Shown: in pieces, positions 47,823 to 52,416 of the stretch
How the letters are laid out: the number at the start of each line of letters is the position of its first letter
How positions within the stretch are numbered: the first letter of the stretch is position 1
DNA from: an uncultured Clostridium sp.
GTDB lineage: Bacteria > Bacillota > Clostridia > TANB77 > CAG-508
Direction: 5' to 3'
NCBI GenBank assembly: GCA_948437895.1
Contig: CAOJKK010000008.1
Location: forward strand, 1 to 52,416
DNA length: 52,416 nt
Notes under the pieces: generated by a model
What the model was told of the DNA's origin: nothing
The model's database searches: none
The model's input: the letters and a program-made list of their open reading frames with translations, nothing else
Program-made: the position numbers and the translations under genes

Positions 47823-47870
47823 GTCCCTAATGGGACAAAATGTCCCATTAAGAAACGTCCCTTTTGGGAC
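47823..47870 (-). repeat. GGGAC palindromic repeat, copy 2 (at mazF stop)
   Basis: Five GGGAC/GTCCC units in alternating orientation, separated by TAAT, AAAAT, ATTAAGAAAC and TTTT. Neighbouring units can form mutually exclusive hairpins. The element begins one base after the mazF stop codon on the minus strand, as copy 1 does at smc. Confidence 0.75.
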
Positions 47871-47871
47871 A

Positions 47872-48222
47872 TTACTCTTCTAATCCGAAGCTTATACCTA
47901 ATGCACTATTTATTTTGTTCATTACAAAATCATCTTCAATGTGACCAATCTTTTCTTTTAATCTACTCTTATCAATTGTTCTTATTTGTTCTGCTAAAAC
48001 TACTGAATCTGATTTTAGACCGAATTCCTTTGAACCTAATTCTATATGAGTTGGTAATTTATTCTTATTCTGTTGTGATGTTATTGCTGATACTATTACT
48101 GTAGGACTGTATTTATTTCCTGTATCATTTTGTATTACTAAAACTGGTCTTATTCCTCCTTGTTCTGATCCTATAACTGGACTTAAATCTGCATAAAACA
48201 TATCTCCTCTTTTGACTATCAT
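47872..48222 (-). CDS. MazF/NdoA-type mRNA interferase
   Basis: 116 aa toxin endoribonuclease, from ATG eight bases after AGGAG. Family motifs are [21 protein letters not shown] and [15 protein letters not shown], then SAITSQ and IRTIDKSRL. It has no visible MazE-type antitoxin gene beside it; in Firmicutes ndoAI can be upstream, but the upstream gene here is unrelated. The catalytic Arg and Thr positions appear intact. Confidence 0.9.
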   Translation of the reverse strand: MIVKRGDMFYADLSPVIGSEQGGIRPVLVIQNDTGNKYSPTVIVSAITSQQNKNKLPTHIELGSKEFGLKSDSVVLAEQIRTIDKSRLKEKIGHIEDDFVMNKINSALGISFGLEE

Positions 48223-48306
48223 ATTCTTCACTCCTACTTTTCCTAATACTTCGAATAATCTATATTTTAGATATGAGTTTGAGAATAAGAATATAATTTA
48301 CTTTAT

Positions 48307-48972
48307 TTATATATCATTTTCAATTTTTCTTAGTTTAAAAGCTAATATATCTTCCTTTTGTAAATTATTTATTTTTATCTCATTATATAATATGTAAATT
48401 GATGTCTTTTGTGTTATATCTTGAATTTCTAATTTACTTGGATTTCCTGTATTCTTACTGATGTACAACTTTTTATATGCTATATATTTATTTCCATTTT
48501 TTAATTTAGTTTCTAATATTATTTCATTTTCGTTTTCTGACATGTTCTTCTCATCAGATTCCATATAATCATTTATAAAGCTCATCAAAGTTATAGAATT
48601 CTCTCCCATATATGGATAATTTTCATAAATCTTATTTAAATTAAGATTAGTATTTTTTATTTTCAAATTTACTCCGTCATAAACAAAAGAAACACCTTTT
48701 ATATTTTCTGGTTCTAATATTTCTTGTTTAAATATATTATTATCTCTTATACATTCTTCTTTTGCTACGTATACATTTCTATTTTTATTTGATTCTACTG
48801 TAATACTTACTGTTGCCTCATAAGAATTAATATCTAAAATATATTTTTCTATTTCATCAGCTGATTTATTACTCATATTATTTCCAAATTTAAATAATTT
48901 ATAATTAGTTTTTATAAAAATTGCTATTATTATTACAACTATTATTATTACAATTGTGATTATTTTTTTCAT
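48307..48972 (-). CDS. GerS-like germination lipoprotein (LolA-fold), putative
   Basis: 221 aa. An N-terminal hydrophobic helix (2-21) with a basic start is followed by an extracytoplasmic domain resembling LolA/LppX-fold proteins such as GerS of Clostridioides, which is needed for cortex hydrolysis in germination (phrases YEATVSITVESNKN, GVSFVYDGVNLKIKN, ISKNTGNPSKLEI). No lipobox Cys is obvious. Assignment is by fold-like pattern and context; a general extracytoplasmic lipid-binding protein is an alternative. Confidence 0.6.
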   Translation of the reverse strand: MKKIITIVIIIVVIIIAIFIKTNYKLFKFGNNMSNKSADEIEKYILDINSYEATVSITVESNKNRNVYVAKEECIRDNNIFKQEILEPENIKGVSFVYDGVNLKIKNTNLNLNKIYENYPYMGENSITLMSFINDYMESDEKNMSENENEIILETKLKNGNKYIAYKKLYISKNTGNPSKLEIQDITQKTSIYILYNEIKINNLQKEDILAFKLRKIENDI

Positions 48973-49038
48973 AATACTTCTCCTCCTTCAAATCAAACAA
49001 ATTGCTATATAGCTTTTCAATTCGTCTGATTACAAAAA

Positions 49039-49061
49039 AGAATAGCTTATTAGCTATTCTT
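49039..49061 (-). terminator. dus terminator
   Basis: AAGAATAGCT pairs with AGCTATTCTT; on the minus strand it is followed by TTTTTGTAATC. Confidence 0.75.
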
Positions 49062-49073
49062 TTAAAAATTTAT

Positions 49074-50049
49074 TCACAATGTATTAAAATATTCTTCCAG
49101 ACAAGTTGTTAATTCATTTACTTCTTCTATTCTATTTATCTTTTCTCTCACTTTACTTGATTCTCTTAAATTTTTTATATACCAACATATATGTTTTCTC
49201 ATTTCTCTTATTGCTATATATTCACCTTTTTCTTCTACGGCTAGATTTAAATGCTCCTTTATTATTTCTAATTTCTTTTTATTAGTAATATCACTTATAT
49301 TTTCATTATTCAACTCATTTACTAGCTGTCCAATTATCCATGGCTGTCCAAGTGCCGCCCTTCCGATCATTATTCCATCTACACCTGTATATTCAAACAT
49401 TCTCTTTGCATCTTTAGCTGTTTTTACATCTCCATTCCCAATCACAGGAATACTTACACTTTCTTTTACCTTTTTTATGATTTCTAAATCGCTATGTCCG
49501 AGAATAGTATTGATCTCTTGTTCTTCCATGAATTGTAATTGCAGATGCTCCTGCACTCTCTATAATTTTAGCTACTTCTACTGCATTAATATTCTCTTTG
49601 TCCCATCCCTTTCGCATTTTTACAGTTACTGGTCTATCTGTATTTTTCACTACTTCTTTTACTATTTCCTCTATACGACTGGGATTCTGCAAAAGTTTAC
49701 TTCCATCACCATTTTTTACAACTTTGGGTGCTGGACACCCCATATTTATATCAATTATATCTGCATCATCTGAAATCATTTTTGCAGCTTCTCCCATAAC
49801 TTTCACATCACTACCAAATATCTGAAATGCTATTGGTCTTTTTTCTCCATCTGTATTCATAAGTTTTTTTGTTTTTTCATCATTATAAAATAAAGCCTTA
49901 CTACTTATCATCTCTGTATATACAAGACCTGGTTTGCTATATTTCTCACATATTATTCTAAATGGTAGATCTGTTATTCCAGCCATTGGTGCAAGCATTA
50001 TATTATTTTCTAATTCTATATCTCCTATTTTCAATTTGTGTATATGCAT
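49074..50049 (-). CDS. dus: tRNA-dihydrouridine synthase; one CGG +1 recoding site
   Basis: 324 aa from ATG behind GGAG (a Met four codons upstream is an alternative start); the span is 3n+1, fitting one skip. The FMN-binding TIM barrel has LAPMAGITDLPFR, INMGCPAPK (catalytic Cys), ITIHGRTRDQYYSGHSD and IGNGDVKTAKDA, IMIGRAALGQPW. The restored Gly184 lies in Y-S-G-H-S-D, next to the HGRTR motif. It follows rodA by 28 bases. Confidence 0.94.
49497..49500 (-). other. CGG +1 recoding site (CGGA, Gly184) in dus
   Basis: TAT-TCT-CGG-ACA-TAG becomes Tyr-Ser-Gly-His-Ser-Asp when C is skipped. Confidence 0.95.
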
Positions 50050-50076
50050 AAATTTCTCCATTCAATGATTCTTTTT

Positions 50077-51183
50077 TTATTCTGTAAACATATTTCTATT
50101 TCTTCTAGCACTTATATTTAACAATAAACCTATTAATATAAAGTTTGTAACAAATGAGGTTCCACCATAGCTAACAAATGGTAAAGGAATTCCTGTTATT
50201 GGGAGCAATCCTATTGTCATTCCTATATTTTCTACTACATAAAATAGTAAAACGCCCACGATTCCCATAGCTATATATGATCCTAAGTCATCTCTTGCTG
50301 TTTTTGCTACATTAATAGCTTTAGTTATTAGTATTACATAAACAACAATGATTAAACCACATGTTATAAATCCTAATTCTTCACCTATCATTGAAAATAT
50401 AAAGTCCGTTGTTTTTGGATATAAAAAGCCAAGATGTGTTTGAGTTCCTTTAAGCCATCCCATGCCAAACAATTTTCCTGCTCCTATTGCTATCTTTGAT
50501 TGTATAATGTTGTATCCAGCTCCTCTTGGATCTAAGTTTGGATTTAAATATACGTCTATTCTAGATTTAGCGTGATCTGGTAAAATAAAGAAGTACATAA
50601 GTGGAATTGTTATAAGTACTATTGCAAAAGAAACAATTATATATTTTTTATCAATTCCAGAAACAAATAGTATTAAAATTAATGATATTATATATGCTAT
50701 AGCTGTACCATAGTCTGGCTGTATTGCTATAAGTATAACAGGAACAAAAACTATTCCTAAAATCATAGCTAACTTTAGTGGTTTATTAATTTCATTTTTT
50801 GATCTCTTCTGGATATTTACAATCATTCCACTTACAAGTACTATTGTAAACACCTTGCAAAGTTCTGCTGGCTGAAACGCAAAAAATCCAATATTAAACC
50901 AACTCCTAGCTCCATTTATAGCAGGAGTAAACAATACTGCTATTAACATTATTATAGACATACCATATAAATATGGAGAAAATCTAGCTATTATATTATA
51001 ATCGATAACTAATATTCCTATCATTATTGGAATACTAATTACTATCCAAATACATTGTTTTCTAAACTCAACTAAATCATCATTCATTGTAGCACTATAT
51101 AATGCTATTAATCCAATTGTTATTAGTATAAAAACACATACTAAAATACTCCACTCTGTATTTTTTAATATTCTTTTATTCAT
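50077..51183 (-). CDS. rodA: RodA-type SEDS peptidoglycan polymerase
   Basis: 368 aa with about ten membrane helices. SEDS-family lipid II polymerase of the elongation machinery. Conserved stretches include GARSWFNIGFFAFQPAELCKV, IAIQPDYGTA and GEELGFIT, and the C-terminal GGTSFVTNFILIGLLLNIS. Location next to minDE and absence of a division cluster support RodA over FtsW, though SpoVE-like proteins are similar. Confidence 0.92.
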   Translation of the reverse strand: MNKRILKNTEWSILVCVFILITIGLIALYSATMNDDLVEFRKQCIWIVISIPIMIGILVIDYNIIARFSPYLYGMSIIMLIAVLFTPAINGARSWFNIGFFAFQPAELCKVFTIVLVSGMIVNIQKRSKNEINKPLKLAMILGIVFVPVILIAIQPDYGTAIAYIISLILILFVSGIDKKYIIVSFAIVLITIPLMYFFILPDHAKSRIDVYLNPNLDPRGAGYNIIQSKIAIGAGKLFGMGWLKGTQTHLGFLYPKTTDFIFSMIGEELGFITCGLIIVVYVILITKAINVAKTARDDLGSYIAMGIVGVLLFYVVENIGMTIGLLPITGIPLPFVSYGGTSFVTNFILIGLLLNISARRNRNMFTE

Positions 51184-51233
51184 TTTTACCCCTTTATATT
51201 TTTATAGGTTGCATAAAATGCAACCTATTATTC

Positions 51234-51944
51234 TTATTTCTTATTACTCTTTGTTTTTTTATCTTGTTCATCTGTTTTTATTGGTTTATCAGCTTTAGCT
51301 TTTGTATTATTTTCTTTATTTTCTTTCTTGCTTTTACTTGTTTCATCCTTAGATTTTACTATTTTCTCTTTTTTATTCTCTTCTTTCTCTTCTTTTTTAG
51401 ATGTTTCTTTTAAATCTTCTTTCTCAACTTCTGTTTTTTCTTTTTTATCTTCACTATCACTTGTCTTTTCTTCTTTGCTTGTTTCTTTTTCATCTATTTT
51501 TTCATTCTCAGGTTCTTTTTCCTCTTTAACTTCAACATCTTCTTCTATTTCTTTAGAATCTTGATCTTCTTGTTCGCCTTTTTTATCACTTTCTACAACG
51601 TCATCTTTCTTTTCCTCTGCTAATAACTCTTTTTCTTTATTCTTCATATCATTCTTTATATTTAAAATTGGAATATTCGCATAAAGAGATGGTGCACCTT
51701 TGCTTCCGTCTTCTCCTATTTCGTTAGTAAGTCTAACATCTATTGCAGAATCTTCTACTTCTATATATTTTTTTATAACTTCTATTATCTCTTGTTTCAT
51801 TAATTCTAAAAAGTCTGCTGAAACATTTGCTCTATCTTGCATTAATACTAAATGCAATCTTTCTTTTGCTGTATCTTTGCTATGAGCTTCTTTTGCTTCT
51901 GCTTTTACTAATTTTCTAAAAAAATTTGCAATACTCTCAAACAT
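51234..51944 (-). CDS. minE: MinE with long acidic/lysine tail
   Basis: 236 aa, whereas MinE is usually about 90. Residues 1-88 are canonical (FFRKLVKAEAKEAHSKDTAK, RLHLVLMQDRANVSADF, IEVEDSAIDVRLT), giving the MinD-binding helix and topological specificity domain. From ~105 on the chain is a low-complexity alternation of Glu, Lys, Asp and Ser. Start at MFESIANFF behind AAAGGA. The tail resembles disordered membrane-surface extensions, not a known domain. Confidence 0.92.
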   Translation of the reverse strand: MFESIANFFRKLVKAEAKEAHSKDTAKERLHLVLMQDRANVSADFLELMKQEIIEVIKKYIEVEDSAIDVRLTNEIGEDGSKGAPSLYANIPILNIKNDMKNKEKELLAEEKKDDVVESDKKGEQEDQDSKEIEEDVEVKEEKEPENEKIDEKETSKEEKTSDSEDKKEKTEVEKEDLKETSKKEEKEENKKEKIVKSKDETSKSKKENKENNTKAKADKPIKTDEQDKKTKSNKK

Positions 51945-52006
51945 CTTAAATTCCTTTCTAAAAGCAAACTTTACATTACTACTTTTAATCAAATTTTTTA
52001 TTTACA

Positions 52007-52416
52007 TTATTTCCTTGTAAACCAACTCTTTATTTTAGCCCATAAGCTATCTTCTCTTCCTGGTATTGTTACTTCTATATTTTCTCCTAATATTCTTCTT
52101 GCTATTTCTATATATGATTTTCCTGATGGAGCTTTTTTATTTTTTATAACTGGCTCACCTTTATTTGTCTGTGTAATTATATATTCATCATCTGGAACTA
52201 CTCCTACTAAATCAACAGATAATAAATCTACAATATCTTCAACTTCCATCATTTCACCTTTTTTTACCATAGCAGGTCTTAATCTGTTTACTATTAGCTC
52301 TGGATTTTTTATTTCTGAACTTTCTAATAATCCTATTATTCTATCAGCATCTCTTATTGCTGATATTTCAGCTGTTGTAACAACAATTGCTCTATCTGCA
52401 CCAGCAATAGCATTTT
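52007..52416 (-). CDS. minD: Septum-site ATPase MinD, C-terminal part (cut by window edge)
   Basis: About 135 codons of the C-terminal part are here: AIVVTTAEISAIRDADRIIG, ELIVNRLRPAMVKKGEMM, LVGVVPDDEYIITQTNKGEP and the amphipathic membrane-targeting end LWAKIKSWFTRK. It oscillates or polarises with MinE to place the division site. The Walker A lies beyond the right edge. The order minD-minE-rodA-dus runs leftward. Confidence 0.96.
   Translation of the reverse strand, partial: NAIAGADRAIVVTTAEISAIRDADRIIGLLESSEIKNPELIVNRLRPAMVKKGEMMEVEDIVDLLSVDLVGVVPDDEYIITQTNKGEPVIKNKKAPSGKSYIEIARRILGENIEVTIPGREDSLWAKIKSWFTRK

Overview
The window is a low-GC, AT-rich stretch of a spore-forming Clostridia-like Firmicute chromosome, most likely an uncultured gut-type lineage. 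The evidence is spoIVA, spoIVB, an alpha/beta SASP gene, a GerS-like lipoprotein, a glmS ribozyme, LexA and a Firmicute order of housekeeping genes. Arginine is written almost only as AGA/AGG, CGT, CGC or CGA. No tRNA, rRNA, CRISPR array, transposase or prophage was seen.

The outstanding observation is a recoding signal. Ten otherwise well-preserved genes look broken by single-base frameshifts, and every break is the same event. An in-frame CGG codon stands where one C must be skipped (+1), after which the next codon is always glycine (C|GGN). I count 18 such sites, 17 of them strongly supported: MATE-kinase fusion (1), asnB (2), spoIVB (3), cpaF (1), spoIVA (2), obg (4), an anchored protein (1 plus a C-terminal one), rarA (1), ruvA (1), dus (1). 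In each gene the coordinate arithmetic closes exactly with the number of skipped bases, and the restored proteins regain family length (SpoIVA 492 aa, Obg 424 aa, RuvA 198 aa). Restored glycines include the P-loop glycines of CpaF, Obg and RarA. CGG is otherwise absent in frame from the recognisable genes. This looks like pervasive +1 frameshifting or quadruplet decoding of CGGN as glycine. Two short unconserved ORFs (29703-29885 and 42458-42970) carry CGG that would have to be read normally, and are recorded as counter-evidence.

Layout. 1-4831 (minus): folD, dprA, a class A PBP and the start of cysS. 5205-7669 (plus): a small Cys-rich protein behind a structured leader, then a MATE-cytidylate-kinase fusion behind an attenuator-like leader. 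7721-11220 (minus): asnB, a small membrane protein, spoIVB. 11383-22880 (minus): a 12-gene Tad/type IV-like pilus operon with CpaB, two ParA/CpaE-like proteins, CpaF, a fused TadB/TadC-like protein and seven N-terminally anchored pilin-like or accessory proteins. 22998-26842: HAD phosphatase, SASP, hpf, recO, yqzL, era. 27064-32187: spoIVA, lexA, obg, rpmA, rplU. 32437-37669: smc and an anchored protein. 37824-42970: a Cys-rich carboxypeptidase-regulatory-like protein, split TauE genes, small regulators, rarA and ruvA, two accessory ORFs. 43017-48972: glmS with its ribozyme, a J-domain protein, an HTH pseudogene, nfeD-SPFH, mazF, a GerS-like protein. 49074-52416 (minus): minD-minE-rodA-dus, with minD cut by the window edge.

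The genes cover cell-wall synthesis and division (PBP, glmS, rodA, minDE, smc), sporulation and germination (spoIVA, spoIVB, SASP, GerS-like), DNA repair (dprA, recO, ruvA, rarA, lexA), ribosome biology (obg, era, hpf, L21, L27, dus) and surface pili. The recoding sites therefore fall in essential and sporulation genes, so CGG translation would influence many core functions.
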